Assembly (NCBI RefSeq): GCF_010669285.1
Contig: NZ_CP048711.1
Coordinates: 1,798,001-1,862,000 of the forward strand
Length of the DNA stretch: 64,000 bases
Direction of reading: 5' to 3'
Source: Kineobactrum salinum
Lineage (GTDB): Bacteria > Pseudomonadota > Gammaproteobacteria > Pseudomonadales > Halieaceae
The notes beneath the pieces are model-generated. The model searched no databases, was not told where the DNA came from, and saw only the letters and a program-made list of their open reading frames with translations. Position numbers and translations under genes: made by a program. This document shows positions 8,893 through 18,469 of this stretch, piece by piece. The number at the start of each line of letters is the position of its first letter. The first letter of the stretch is position 1.

Positions 8893-10347
8893 ATGACCAA
8901 TCTCGCCTTCCCTCCCATCCCCGTCGACTTTGACACCGACCATCTCGCCAACGAAATCACACTTCTCGCCGGCCAGATCAATGCCGCCAACCATCGGCTG
9001 CTCAAACTCATCGCCCAATTCGACCAACGCAAAGGCTGGAGCGGTGGCGGCACCGTGCGCTCCTGCGCCCACTGGCTGAACTGGAAATGCGGCATTGCAT
9101 TGAGCGCCGCGCGGGAGAAAGTGCGGGTGGCGGGCTGCCTGGAATCCCTGCCGCAGATCGACACAGCCTTCGCCGCCGGTGAGATCAGCTACTCCAAGGT
9201 GCGAGCCATGACGCGGGTGGCCACGCCGGAAAATGAGGACTTCCTGCTGCGGATCGCCCAGTACGGCACCGCCAGCCATGTTGAAAAAGTGGTAGGCAAA
9301 TACAGGCAGGTGACCCGCAAGAACGATGCCGAGGCGGAGCTGGAACAGGAGGCGGCGCGCAAACTGGTGTACTACCAGGACGATGACGGCATGTGGGTAG
9401 TCCACGCCAGGCTGCCCCAGGAGGCCGGTTCGCTGCTAGTGAAGGCCATCGAAACCGTGGTCGCACCGGTGCAGGAAGAGAAACAGGCACAACGCCGGGA
9501 GGAACAGAAGCGACAATCGCAAGAATCCGTTTCCGCAGAAACACAATCAAAGCCCTTCGAGACCAATGAACCCTTCCGCTTCCAGGAGTTGCTGGAACAC
9601 AGCCGGGCGGACGCGCTGATCGCGATCGGTGAACACTTCCTCGCCACCGGCGGCACAAACGCTGGAATTGCGGCACTCAAAGGCAGCGAACGCTGCCAGA
9701 TCGTGCTGCATGTCGATATCGAGACCCTCAGAAAGCAGCAACACGCTGCCGATTGCGAGTATTCACACTGCAATCAGGATGACAGGCGCTGGATTGCACC
9801 GCATACCGCCAGGCGCCTGTCCTGTGGTACCAGCCTGGTGACCGTGCTGAATGACGAGAACGGCAACGTACTCAATATAGGCCGCCGCTCCCGAACTGTC
9901 CCGGCCGCCATGAGCAGGGCATTGAAAATTCGAGACAAGACCTGCCGTTTCCCCGGCTGCTGCGAGTCGCGCTATGTGGATGCGCACCATATCCGGCACT
10001 GGATTGATGGCGGCGAGACCAGTCTCGATAATTTGGTGACTCTGTGTCGATACCACCACAGGCAGTTGCACCGGGGCGCATTCACCCTTTCCACCCAAAG
10101 CAACGGATCTGGCAGGCGGCTCGTCTTCAAGACACCCGCGGGCCGCATACTGGAAACAAGCCTTGCTCCCCAGTTCCCGGACGTCTCCGCGGAAACGCCC
10201 GGGACCGCGCTGCGAAACATTGCGCCGGATATCAATGCCAGAACGGCAATAACCCGCTGGACAGGGGAAAGTTGTGATTACGGGATGGCGGTAGACGCAT
10301 TGCTGCAACGAGAGAGTATTGAGAAATCAGAGGTGGTCGGCCTTTGA
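8893..10347 (+). CDS. DUF222 / HNH endonuclease-domain protein
   Basis: A 484-residue protein with the N-terminal DUF222 (13E12-repeat) domain (about 1-280) and a C-terminal HNH nuclease domain at about 345-400. The latter reads CRFPGC, then YVDAHHIRHWIDGGETSLDN and LCRYHHRQLH. The paired histidines and the zinc cysteines are intact. A charged linker rich in Gln/Glu lies between the two (about 195-225). The cellular role of this family is unsettled; it is often multicopy and mobile-associated. AGGAAG lies upstream of the ATG. The ISL3 insertion ends about 30 bases before the start, so the native promoter has probably been displaced. Confidence 0.88.
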   Translation: MTNLAFPPIPVDFDTDHLANEITLLAGQINAANHRLLKLIAQFDQRKGWSGGGTVRSCAHWLNWKCGIALSAAREKVRVAGCLESLPQIDTAFAAGEISYSKVRAMTRVATPENEDFLLRIAQYGTASHVEKVVGKYRQVTRKNDAEAELEQEAARKLVYYQDDDGMWVVHARLPQEAGSLLVKAIETVVAPVQEEKQAQRREEQKRQSQESVSAETQSKPFETNEPFRFQELLEHSRADALIAIGEHFLATGGTNAGIAALKGSERCQIVLHVDIETLRKQQHAADCEYSHCNQDDRRWIAPHTARRLSCGTSLVTVLNDENGNVLNIGRRSRTVPAAMSRALKIRDKTCRFPGCCESRYVDAHHIRHWIDGGETSLDNLVTLCRYHHRQLHRGAFTLSTQSNGSGRRLVFKTPAGRILETSLAPQFPDVSAETPGTALRNIAPDINARTAITRWTGESCDYGMAVDALLQRESIEKSEVVGL

Positions 10348-10373
10348 TGGAACTTGATCAGCGCAAGCTCCAT

Positions 10374-11002
10374 TCAGCGGCTCCTTGCAGATCGCTGAAA
10401 GCGGCTCACGAAGACAGTGACTATCGAGGTCCAGAACATGGCCACGAGTCCGCCGGCGGCCACATCGGACGGCCAATGAACCTGCAAGTACAACCTTGAA
10501 AAGGCAACCAGCAATGCGAGCAGCAGTATAGCATTCGCCAATGCTTTCATGAGCGCCCCCTGTTCCAGAGTATGACTGCCAAGGGCAGGGCGAAGGCCAG
10601 CGCCTGTGTGCTGTGGCCACTGGGAAGAGCAGAGTCGAGGGGCAACATGATTACCGCTGATTCCTCGAGCCCGGGCCGGTCCCGCGCTATCAGGCGCTTG
10701 AGCAGATAGGTTGTCAGCGATGCGCCGTAGAAGACGGCACTAAAATAGTAACCGCGCCATTTGTGCCTCCCGGCAAACAGCACAATCGTCAGCAACGCCG
10801 CCAACGGGCCAAGCAGATAAAAGGATCCCAGCCAGGTCAAGATGCGAAAAAAAGTGTCCAGGAATGGCAAGTGCCAGAGAAGAAGTTCATCGAGGATCAT
10901 GCGCTCCAGCGTTGGCTCTACCGGATCGGTGAGTTGTCCAACAAGACCGAGAAACAACAGCAGCGTCAATGACGCCACACAAGCTCCGATAACCGGTCTC
11001 AC
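10374..11002 (-). CDS. PAP2-family membrane phosphatase, one frameshift
   Basis: A phosphatidic-acid-phosphatase-2 type membrane protein of about 209 residues with several hydrophobic segments. All three catalytic motifs are visible: KxxxxxxRP (KRLIARDRP), PSGH (LPSGHSTQ) and SRxxxxxHxxxD (SRLYLQVHWPSD). The third motif sits in a different frame from the first two. The upstream frame ends at 10547 just after ILWNRG, at a run of five C on the plus strand (near 10556-10560). Adding one base gives one continuous protein ending at 10374. Likely role: dephosphorylation of undecaprenyl or lipid phosphates. The raw sequence would give a truncated, inactive enzyme. Confidence 0.82.
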
Positions 11003-11147
11003 GCCGGGAGGTCCAAATGGATATGGCAGTGCTTGGAGTCTTCAAAACGTGTAGTTAACGCCAACATGGCGGTCGTCCATGCGGAGGTCATCAGAACTGT
11101 ACGGTTTGAGTGAGTCTATGGCAAGCATCATCGAGAAGGCTCGGGTC

Positions 11148-11179
11148 AAAAAACGAGGCCGGGCATGTGACCCGGCCTC
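11148..11179 (-). terminator. rho-independent terminator
   Basis: GAGGCCGGG and CCCGGCCTC form a perfect 9-bp stem with a 7-base loop. On the minus strand a run of six T follows. It lies just past the end of the small basic gene (11188) and so ends the transcript of the minus-strand genes at 11188-11770. Confidence 0.8.
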
Positions 11180-11187
11180 TCGGCGAT

Positions 11188-11277
11188 CTATTCGCCTGAC
11201 TTGCGCCTGTCGCGCTTCTCACGCCGCTTTTCTTTCAGGCTCTTCACTGCTGCCTTCCTGGGCTTTTCCTTGCTCAT
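11188..11277 (-). CDS. tiny highly basic protein (29 aa)
   Basis: An ATG at 11277 preceded by GGAG at good spacing opens a 29-residue frame. It is made almost wholly of Lys, Arg, Ser and Glu (starts MSKEKPRK, ends RRKSGE). A strong terminator follows the stop directly, which supports a real gene. It lies 85 bases downstream of the Rnk-like gene. The function is unknown; the composition suggests nucleic-acid or ribosome contact. Moderate confidence because of its size. Confidence 0.5.
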   Translation of the reverse strand: MSKEKPRKAAVKSLKEKRREKRDRRKSGE

Positions 11278-11362
11278 GCCGATTGCTCCATCGAATGACA
11301 CAATGCCGGGCTGCCGCTGCTGTTCCGGACACAAGTTAGGGCTTTGCGGCAGAGAAGCTGCT

Positions 11363-11770
11363 TCATGGCGCAGACCCTCCTTCTTTTTCATCTCCATGCA
11401 TTTCCGCTGTCGCAAGAATTTCAACGAGAAGAAAGCGGTATTCCATGCCACCAAGATCTACTTTGGCGATATCCCCCACTTTGCTCCCGAGCAAAGCGGC
11501 GCCCAGGGGTGAAAATACCGATATCCAGCCACGATCTGGGTTCGCCTTGCCAGAGGGCATCAGCAATAACTCGGCTTGCCCGCGATAGCACAGGTCTTCA
11601 ACTCGTACGGTACTACCCAGCCGAGCCACCTTTGGAGCAGTGCCTGCCACTCCATGCTTGCTGTCGAGGATTTCCAGTCGATCGAGGATTCTTGCCAACT
11701 GGAACGGCTGGCCATATACCCGCAGGCTGCCGCAAAGAGAACGCAGCGAGGGCAGGAAACTGACGGTCAT
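11363..11770 (-). CDS. GreA/GreB C-terminal (Rnk-like) protein
   Basis: A 135-residue protein whose C-terminal half matches the GreA/GreB/Rnk FKBP-like domain. TVRVEDLCYRGQAELLLMPS precedes the signature SPLGAALLGSKVGDI and an ending LVEILAT. It lacks the long coiled coil of GreA, as Rnk does, so it probably binds RNA polymerase as a modulator. The ATG at 11770 has GGGAG upstream; a GTG at 11785 is the alternative. A second, more typical Rnk is encoded at 25169-25582. Confidence 0.75.
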   Translation of the reverse strand: MTVSFLPSLRSLCGSLRVYGQPFQLARILDRLEILDSKHGVAGTAPKVARLGSTVRVEDLCYRGQAELLLMPSGKANPDRGWISVFSPLGAALLGSKVGDIAKVDLGGMEYRFLLVEILATAEMHGDEKEGGSAP

Positions 11771-12053
11771 TTTTCTAACTCCCACAGAAACGCCACTGGC
11801 ACATACGCGCCAATGATTACTTGTCGTCTTTAATCGTAAAGAGGAAGGACTGCCAGGCGCCCGAGAGCACCTGGCTCAACGGAGAAAGGTGGGGGCCTTT
11901 GCGAGCAAGAGACTATACGTCAAGTTCCACATAGAAAAATATACCGTGCAATACACTTTCAACATAGAAAGAACGCCGGAACCATAGCCCTTCCGTACAG
12001 CAAAAGCAAACGGGCGGCTGGAATAGCGGGCACGACCAGTCCGCACAAGGCCC

Positions 12054-12956
12054 TTATGCTCGTTGCGGCACCTCATTCGTACCCGCAGCCATCGCAACGA
12101 AGGCGTCCAGATAATCCAGCCCTGCGTCGGCCTCTCTGCGCCCCAGGTGAATCTGTTTGCCAACGCCCTCCTCGCCCATGCTTATCGCACACAGCGGCAG
12201 GGTTTGGGCGTAGTTCGCCACCAGCCAGTCCGGCAGTGCAGCGATGCCCCGGCCCGCCGCCACCATCTGCAGCATGATGTCAGTGGTCTCGATCATTTTG
12301 TGTTTGCGGGGACTGCAGCCGGCCGGTACAAAGAAATGGTTGAACACATCCAGCCGTTCAACCTCTACAGGGTAACTCAACAGTATCTCGTCTCTGACGT
12401 CTTCGGCGGCGAGCCAGGGCCTCGTCGACAGGGGATGATTTGCAGGCAGTACCAGCACCTGTTCATAGTCAAACACCGGGGTGAAATCCAGACCCGGTTT
12501 GTACAGCGGGTCAGGGGTGACCAGCAGGTCGATGTCGTGATTGAACAGCGCGGCAAGCCCACCGAACTGGAAGGCCTGTTTCACGTCCACATCCACGTCG
12601 GGCCACGCCTGGAAAAAAGGGGCGACCACCGTCAGCAACCACTGGTAACAGGGGTGGCACTCCATACCGATGCGCAATTCGCCCCGCAAGCCCTTCGCCA
12701 TCTGGGCTATCTGTGTTTCGGCATACTCGAACTGCGGCAACAGGCGGTTGGCCAGCGCAAGCAGCTGCTGGCCGGCCGGAGTCAGGCGCAGATTGCGCCC
12801 GTCCCGCTGCCAGATGGCTGCACCCATTTGCTGTTCCAGCTTCTTGATGGCGTGGCTCAGGGCCGATTGGGTCAGGTGGAGGCTTGCCGCGGCCTCCGTC
12901 AACGTGCCCTGCCGGTCAACCGCCCGGACGATGGCCAGGTGATGACGGTCTATCAT
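12054..12956 (-). CDS. metR: LysR-type regulator MetR
   Basis: A 300-residue LysR regulator. The N-terminal helix-turn-helix is [20 protein letters not shown], followed by IKKLE. The body matches the MetR subgroup, including [13 protein letters not shown], which is characteristic of MetR effector domains. It is divergent from metE with a 93-base gap, the classic metR-metE arrangement, and in known systems activates metE using homocysteine as co-effector. It probably also represses itself through a site overlapping its own start (12956-12968). About 280 bases downstream of its stop (11771-12053) I see no gene. Confidence 0.93.
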   Translation of the reverse strand: MIDRHHLAIVRAVDRQGTLTEAAASLHLTQSALSHAIKKLEQQMGAAIWQRDGRNLRLTPAGQQLLALANRLLPQFEYAETQIAQMAKGLRGELRIGMECHPCYQWLLTVVAPFFQAWPDVDVDVKQAFQFGGLAALFNHDIDLLVTPDPLYKPGLDFTPVFDYEQVLVLPANHPLSTRPWLAAEDVRDEILLSYPVEVERLDVFNHFFVPAGCSPRKHKMIETTDIMLQMVAAGRGIAALPDWLVANYAQTLPLCAISMGEEGVGKQIHLGRREADAGLDYLDAFVAMAAGTNEVPQRA

Positions 12957-12968
12957 GAATTTTCCTCA
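12956..12968. promoter_or_regulatory. candidate MetR-binding site
   Basis: TGAATTTTCCTCA differs by one base from the MetR consensus TGAA-N5-TTCA. It overlaps the metR start codon within the metR/metE divergent region. Predicted by pattern only. Confidence 0.4.
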
Positions 12969-13049
12969 TCTATTTATGCAAACAAACCATTATTGTTCAT
13001 AAGTGTATCTCACTACCATGGTCTCCGCTTACATCAGGGAGGTACCACC

Positions 13050-15334
13050 ATGGCTATCATTCACAATCTGGGTTTTCCCCGCATCGGCGCCAGCCGGGAA
13101 CTGAAATTCGCGCTGGAGTCGTATTGGAAGGGCCAAAACAGCGCCACCGAATTGCTGAGTACTGCCAGCACACTGCGGGCAAGGCACTGGCAACAGCAGT
13201 CCGGGCTGGACTGGGTTCCGGTGGGGGATTTCTCGCTTTATGACCAGGTGCTCGACATGAGCGTCACGCTGGGCAACCTGCCCCGGCGGGCGCAGGGTAC
13301 CGGCGAACTGGATGCCTACTTCCGTGCGGCCCGCGGCCGTTCACAGGGAGACGGGGAACAGCAGAGCGCCCACGCTGCGGAAATGACCAAGTGGTTTGAT
13401 ACCAACTATCATTACCTGGTGCCAGAGCTCGATGCAGACACTCGGTTCACGCTCAATTGCGGCAGGATTCTGGCACAGCTCGCCGAGGCGGGGGAACACG
13501 GGGTCGCCGCAAAGGCAGTCATCATTGGCCCCGTCACTTACCTGCACCTGGGCAAGAGCAAGGATGGCAGCGACCGGCTGGCCTTGCTCGACCGGCTGCT
13601 GCCTGTGTACCGGGCGCTGCTGGACGAGCTTGCTCGCGCGGGAGTGGCGTGGGTGCAGATCGACGAGCCGGCGCTGGTCACCGACCTCGACAACGATTGG
13701 CGCGATGCATTCGAAAAAACCTACGCCTACCTGGCAGGTCACGGCCCGCGGAAGCTGCTGGCCACCTATTTCGGAGCCCTGGAGGACAACCTCGGCTTGG
13801 CGGCCAGCCTGCCGGTGGAGGGCCTGCACCTGGATTGCGTCAGCAGCGAGGGCCGGGGGTATGAGGAGGTTCGTAGCCTGCTGGACAGCCTGCCGTCTGA
13901 CCAGGTGTTGTCGCTTGGGGTGATCAACGGGCGCAATATCTGGAAAACAGACCTGAACGCCGCGCTGGACTTGCTGGAGCCCCTGGCGGAAGCGCTCGGT
14001 GATCGGCTCTGGCTGGCGCCTTCCTGCTCGTTGTTGCACCTGCCTTATTCCCTGGAACGAGAGGAAAAACTCGATGCCGAGCTGAAGTCCTGGCTGGCTT
14101 TTACAGTGGAAAAACTGGACGAACTGAAACTACTGGGGCGCGCCCTGAATGAAGGCCGCGCCGCCGTTGCAGAGCAACTGCGCGCCAATGCCGAGGCGCT
14201 GGCCAGTCGCCGGCAGTCACCGCGGGTGACCGATCCCGGCGTACGCAAGGCTATCCACGGGATCACCCCGATGCTGGGACAGCGTCGCAGCGATTACACC
14301 CGGCGGGCGCAGATCCAGCGCGAGAAACTCAAGCTGCCCCGGTTTCCCACCACGACCATCGGTTCGTTTCCCCAGACCGCGGATATTCGCCAGTGCCGCC
14401 TGCGCTACAAGAGGGGCGAATTAAACAGCGAACAGTATCGGCAGTCCATTCAGCAGGAAATCGCCCACTGTGTGGCCGAGCAGGAAGCACTGGGGCTGGA
14501 TGTACTGGTGCACGGGGAAGCAGAGCGCAATGACATGGTGGAGTACTTCGGCGAACAGCTCGACGGCTACGCATTCAGCCAGTTCGGCTGGGTGCAGTCC
14601 TACGGCTCGCGCTGCGTCAAGCCACCGATCCTGTACGGTGATATCCGCCGCCCCAGGGCCATGACAGTAGAGTGGATTCGCTACGCACAAAGTCTTACCG
14701 ACAAACCCGTGAAGGGCATGCTGACCGGCCCGGTAACGATACTCAACTGGTCCTTTGTCCGCGATGACCAACCGCGCCGGAACAGTTGCCTGCAACTTGC
14801 CCTGGCAATACGCGAGGAGGTCCTGGACCTGGAAGCTGCGGGCGTCAGCATCATCCAGATCGACGAAGCGGCCCTGCGGGAAGGCCTGCCCCTGCGTCGC
14901 GACAGCTGGCAGGCCTACCTCGACTGGGCAGTTGAGGCCTTCCGTGTCGCCGCCAACGGCGTCCGGGATGACACCCAGATCCATACCCACATGTGCTACT
15001 CGGAATTCAATGACATTATCGAGAGCATCGCCCACATGGATGCCGACGTCATCACAATAGAGACATCACGCTCGGACATGGAGCTGCTCGACGCCTTCGA
15101 TGACTTCCGCTACCCCAACGAAATCGGTCCCGGCGTATACGACATCCATTCGCCCAATGTCCCCTCCGTCGAGGCGATTGTGACACTGATGCAAAAAGCG
15201 GCGGAAAAGCTCCCGGCGGAGCGGCTCTGGATCAATCCGGACTGCGGCCTCAAGACGCGAACCTGGCAGGAAGTGCTGCCGGCGCTGCGCAATATGGTCA
15301 GCGCAGCTCAAACCCTCAGGGGACCTGCGCGTAA
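13050..15334 (+). CDS. metE: cobalamin-independent methionine synthase MetE, 3' frameshift
   Basis: 5-methyltetrahydropteroyltriglutamate-homocysteine methyltransferase, the B12-independent last step of methionine synthesis. The N-terminal domain starts [19 protein letters not shown]. The catalytic domain has [10 protein letters not shown] and the zinc ligands: His and Cys in HTHMCYSEF, Glu in [11 protein letters not shown], Cys in [18 protein letters not shown] lies before the ATG. In the raw frame there is no stop at the usual end; it runs on to 15881 through the next gene as nonsense. Adding one G to the GGGG at 15319-15322 gives ...QTLRGTCA and a TAA at 15332, for 761 residues, the normal length. 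I therefore place the end at 15334. Confidence 0.9.
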
Positions 15335-15429
15335 TGCGTGCAACGCTCAAAAAATACTCGTGGGGAGGATTCCTGTACTAATATCAGAGAAGCATCCGTT
15401 TCACGGAGACAAAGCCAAAAAAAGGGGGC

Positions 15430-16692
15430 GTGAAATTGCTGCACACAATGATAACAGGATCCAACCGTACCGCCGTCAGCCACCGCGTGCTGACAGTTGC
15501 CATCACCTGGTCAGTGGGCGCTGCCAGCCCTGCCTGGTCCGGGGAGGCATCGATAGAGCAAGTATTGCAACACCATATGGCGCTGATCAATCAGCAAAAG
15601 GTGGCACTGGAAAAACAGCAACAGGCGCTGGAGGCCCAGGAACAGGAGATCCGGCAGCTGCGCGCACGCCTCGATCAGCTGCGCTCGCGAACCGTCGCCA
15701 GCGGGCCCGGGCCGGATCAGCCGCCCCTGCCGGCCGAGCCGGTGGGTCAGGCTCCGCCAGTGATCAAGGATTCACCCGCCCTGGACATTCCCCGTATCGC
15801 GGACAACGTCGGCGGCGTCCTGACCGGGCGGGGCAAGTTCATTCTCGAGCCGTCGCTGCAGTACTCCTACTCCGACAATAACAGGGTCTTTCTGGACGGA
15901 TTCACGTTCCTGCCCGCGATCGCGATAGGGTTGATCGACCTGCGGGAAATCAAGCGCCACAGTACCATTTTCAGCGTCGCCGGACGCTACGGACTGAGTT
16001 CCCGCCTGGAAGCCGAGCTGCGCGTACCTTATGTCTACAGGGAAGACAGTCAACGCTCGCGGCCGGTCAGTATCGGCGTCGGCGATGACCAAATATTCGA
16101 GGCGGATGGCGATGGCCTGGGCGATATAGAACTGGCACTGCGCTACCAGTTGAATGAAGGCCGCGCGGGCTGGCCCGTATTCATCGGCAATCTGGTCACG
16201 TCCTTCGACACCGGCTCCAGCCCTTTCGACGTGGAGTTTGTACAATCCACCCCCGGCGCCATGTTTCCGACCGAGCTGCCCACCGGGGCGGGGTATCTCA
16301 GCGTGCAGCCCGGCATCTCAATGCTGTACCCGACCGATCCGGGCGTATTTTTCGGCAACCTGAGTTACAGCTGGAATGAAGAGACTGACGAAGACATAGC
16401 CGGCATAGAGCGCAGCGTGGACCCGGGAGATACACTGGGGCTGGGTTTCGGCATGGGGTTTGCGCTGAATGACCGCAGTTCCTTCAGTATTGCCTACTCA
16501 CACAAGCACGTGTTTGCCTCAAAAACCGACGGTGTGGAGATCAACGGCAGCGTCCTGGATATTGGCCAGCTGAGCATCGGCTATTCAGTACGCGCCAACA
16601 CCGCCACACGCTACAACCTGTCGGTCAACATTGGCACCACGGATGATGCCCAGAATGTCGGCCTGACCCTGCGGATGCCTATGACGTTCTAG
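15430..16692 (+). CDS. FapF-like outer-membrane pore (coiled coil + beta-barrel)
   Basis: A 420-residue exported protein. After a signal peptide (about 1-37) comes a heptad-rich coiled coil (about 42-90: [20 protein letters not shown] onward), a proline-rich linker and then a beta-barrel from about 125 to an aromatic C-terminus (LRMPMTF). This order (coiled coil, linker, 12-strand-type barrel) matches FapF, the trimeric secretion pore for functional amyloid in Pseudomonas. It faces a minus-strand cluster that includes a C39 peptidase, the other Fap hallmark. The start could be GTG 15430, TTG 15436 or ATG 15448; GGGGG lies 7 bases before the TTG. The Fap assignment is by architecture and neighbours, not by alignment. 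Confidence 0.75.
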   Translation: MKLLHTMITGSNRTAVSHRVLTVAITWSVGAASPAWSGEASIEQVLQHHMALINQQKVALEKQQQALEAQEQEIRQLRARLDQLRSRTVASGPGPDQPPLPAEPVGQAPPVIKDSPALDIPRIADNVGGVLTGRGKFILEPSLQYSYSDNNRVFLDGFTFLPAIAIGLIDLREIKRHSTIFSVAGRYGLSSRLEAELRVPYVYREDSQRSRPVSIGVGDDQIFEADGDGLGDIELALRYQLNEGRAGWPVFIGNLVTSFDTGSSPFDVEFVQSTPGAMFPTELPTGAGYLSVQPGISMLYPTDPGVFFGNLSYSWNEETDEDIAGIERSVDPGDTLGLGFGMGFALNDRSSFSIAYSHKHVFASKTDGVEINGSVLDIGQLSIGYSVRANTATRYNLSVNIGTTDDAQNVGLTLRMPMTF

Positions 16693-16708
16693 GGGGCTGC
16701 GGCCCAAC

Positions 16709-17215
16709 TCACCGGAACGCCGGCTCGATAAACTGGTTGAAAATAGCGGCCCCCGGGAGCTGCTGGTCGAGGGCTGTGGGAGGGTGCAGTTCGATATCGA
16801 TGTTGCTGATGGTTTCTATCAGTTGATTGTCCATTGCGTTCTGGATAATCGAATTGAGCAGGCTGTCGGTAAACTGCGCGCCAGCGTCCGGAGAACCGCC
16901 CTGCAACAACGCCAGGTCTTGCGGCGACTCAAAATAGGAGGCGAAGGTTTCCACCCCATTTTGATATACACGTTTGTCTATGCTGATATTGATAACCATG
17001 CCGTTGTCCAGTACGAAGCCGCCCCTCGCAGCCTCGAGTTCGGCATCGGAGGCCAGTAGAGAAGGATCATGGGCCGCACCATCGGGTGCGGGGGCAGCGG
17101 CCACCAGCCGGGCGGAGGCCAGAGACAGCAGGCAGACCAGCACTGTTTGCAGCCCGGCGCGGCCGGTTGCTCCAGAGCCCTGATCTTGCGGTATCGACAT
17201 TCCTCCAGTCTCCAT
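16709..17215 (-). CDS. exported protein with ELExARGG motif in Fap-like locus
   Basis: A 168-residue protein with a signal peptide ending near AAAPAP (about residue 42). Just downstream of the predicted cleavage is SDAELEAARGGFVLDNG (about 56-72), resembling a double-glycine leader of the kind cut by C39 peptidases. The rest has beta-type segments (MVINISIDKRVYQNG), SLLNSIIQNAMDNQ and an Asn/Ile-rich part. Its ATG overlaps the stop of the C39 peptidase gene by one base (TAATG), indicating coupled translation. It might correspond to FapE, but I cannot establish that from sequence alone. Upstream residues before MSIPQDQG may not be translated. Confidence 0.7.
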   Translation of the reverse strand: METGGMSIPQDQGSGATGRAGLQTVLVCLLSLASARLVAAAPAPDGAAHDPSLLASDAELEAARGGFVLDNGMVINISIDKRVYQNGVETFASYFESPQDLALLQGGSPDAGAQFTDSLLNSIIQNAMDNQLIETISNIDIELHPPTALDQQLPGAAIFNQFIEPAFR

Positions 17216-17937
17216 TACAGATCAAACGCTCCCCGGCGGAGCAGGTTGGAGTTGGCCAGACTGCTCCGGTCCACCCCGGCAGCGAGAGGCGCCCTGACCC
17301 GCGGCTCCCAGGCCTGATCGTCGTGGTAGGTCGAGGAAGCATGGTGGGAGCCATCTTCGATCAGAAATAGAATACGGTTTTCCCACATCGCTTCGAACTG
17401 TTGCCGGTCTATCGCCTTGATACCCACCGAGGGGTCGCCCACCAGGATCTCCCGGGGCCTGCTGCCCTTTATGATGACGAAGTGTAGATAGCCCTGTTGA
17501 TTAACAATGGTGATTGCGGGCACGTTCAGCTGTTCCAGCGCCACCTTGAAACCGTTCGAGCGGTAACCGCGGCGCTGCAGATAGTGCTTCATGTCCAGCA
17601 TTGAAAAGCCCTGCCGGCGAATCTTGTTCTGATCGCCATGGTCGAACATGTCGACGAAGACCTCGCGTTCGCTGACCGGATCCCGATAATGGAAGGTCAG
17701 CAGACTGGCGAGGGCGGCAGAGCCACAGCTGAAGTCGTACTGCTGGCGGTAGACAGTACTGAACTTTCTCTCCGCAAAGCTCGTAACCGGCACGGTGAAA
17801 TGTCCGCCCGCAGCGACACCGCCAATTTCCATGGCTACCGCAATGGCGCTCATGCCGGTCAACAGCGATGCCAGCAACGCTGACCGAAATAGTTTCCCAG
17901 CCAACCTCGTCGACCATCTTCCTGAACTCGGCATCAT
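17215..17937 (-). CDS. C39-family peptidase, FapD-like
   Basis: A 240-residue C39 cysteine peptidase without the ABC-transporter parts of bacteriocin exporters. The catalytic residues are visible: C71 in QQYDFSCGSAALASLL, H152 in GYLHFVIIKG and D168 in LVGDPSVG. An N-terminal signal or anchor lies at about 15-36, placing it in the periplasm. FapD, a C39 peptidase, is required in the Pseudomonas functional-amyloid system. The gene is coupled on both sides: ATGA overlap with the small protein upstream and TAATG with the gene downstream. Both partners carry ELExARG motifs and are candidate substrates (inference). Confidence 0.85.
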   Translation of the reverse strand: MMPSSGRWSTRLAGKLFRSALLASLLTGMSAIAVAMEIGGVAAGGHFTVPVTSFAERKFSTVYRQQYDFSCGSAALASLLTFHYRDPVSEREVFVDMFDHGDQNKIRRQGFSMLDMKHYLQRRGYRSNGFKVALEQLNVPAITIVNQQGYLHFVIIKGSRPREILVGDPSVGIKAIDRQQFEAMWENRILFLIEDGSHHASSTYHDDQAWEPRVRAPLAAGVDRSSLANSNLLRRGAFDL

Positions 17938-18304
17938 GGAAATATCGTTACATTGACGATGGTGGAATCCTGGATGATCACATTGTTGCCGGTATTCTGG
18001 ATGATGGAAAACAGACCACTGGCACGCGAAAACGAATCATCAATGACGTTGTCACCCGTCACGTTGCCGATGGCGATGTTGTCGCCAAGATCCGCATTCA
18101 ACTGTGAGTTGGTGAGCTGCGTGACATCAACCACGCCACCCTGCCCCGCGCCTGCTCCAGCTCACCGAGTGTGACAGCGATGGCTGCCGTGGCGGGAAGA
18201 TCTGCCGCCCGCGAACCCGATTCGTCCCCGGCAAGGGCTCCCTGTGCCAGGCCACATACCATTGTCACTGCAATATTTGACAACCAGTTTGAAGTTATTC
18301 GCAT
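17934..18304 (-). CDS. small exported amyloid-type protein, one frameshift
   Basis: Starts at 18304 with a signal peptide (MRITSNWLSNIAVTMVCGLA, cleaved near ALAGDES). It then has VTLGELEQARG. At the G4 run on the minus strand (near 18145) the frame breaks. Restoring one G gives ELEQARGQGGVVDVTQLTNS. A repetitive Asn/Ile-rich part follows (IAIGNVTGDNVIDD, VIQ-type IIQNTGNNVIIQDSTIVNV), ending at 17934 for about 123 residues. The strand-loop pattern with regular Asn/Gly suggests an amyloid-forming or nucleating protein. Its TGA overlaps the ATG of the C39 peptidase. Confidence 0.72.
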
Positions 18305-18469
18305 AATTTCCGTGGGGCAAGTGGAACGCTCCCTGCCCCAGCGCCTCCTTCAGCAAACGGTGGCTTGATGGCCACTGTCGAGCTTGAAGAACAGTTGCCA
18401 GCGCGTCCTGCACTGGCAACCCGACCGGATGTTCCTGCCATCTTCCCTGCGCAGTACTACATCCCCCTG

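Noticed and set aside
12063-13049. In-frame extension of metE upstream for 329 codons
   Set aside because: It runs antisense through metR; the family start, ribosome site and similarity all begin at 13050.
12957-13049. Cobalamin or SAM riboswitch before metE
   Set aside because: The leader is under 95 bases and shows none of the conserved elements; MetR control explains the arrangement.
15335-15881. C-terminal extension of MetE by about 180 residues, or a fusion with the next protein
   Set aside because: The added residues are low-complexity shadow of the FapF-like gene in another frame; one base in the GGGG run restores the normal MetE end.
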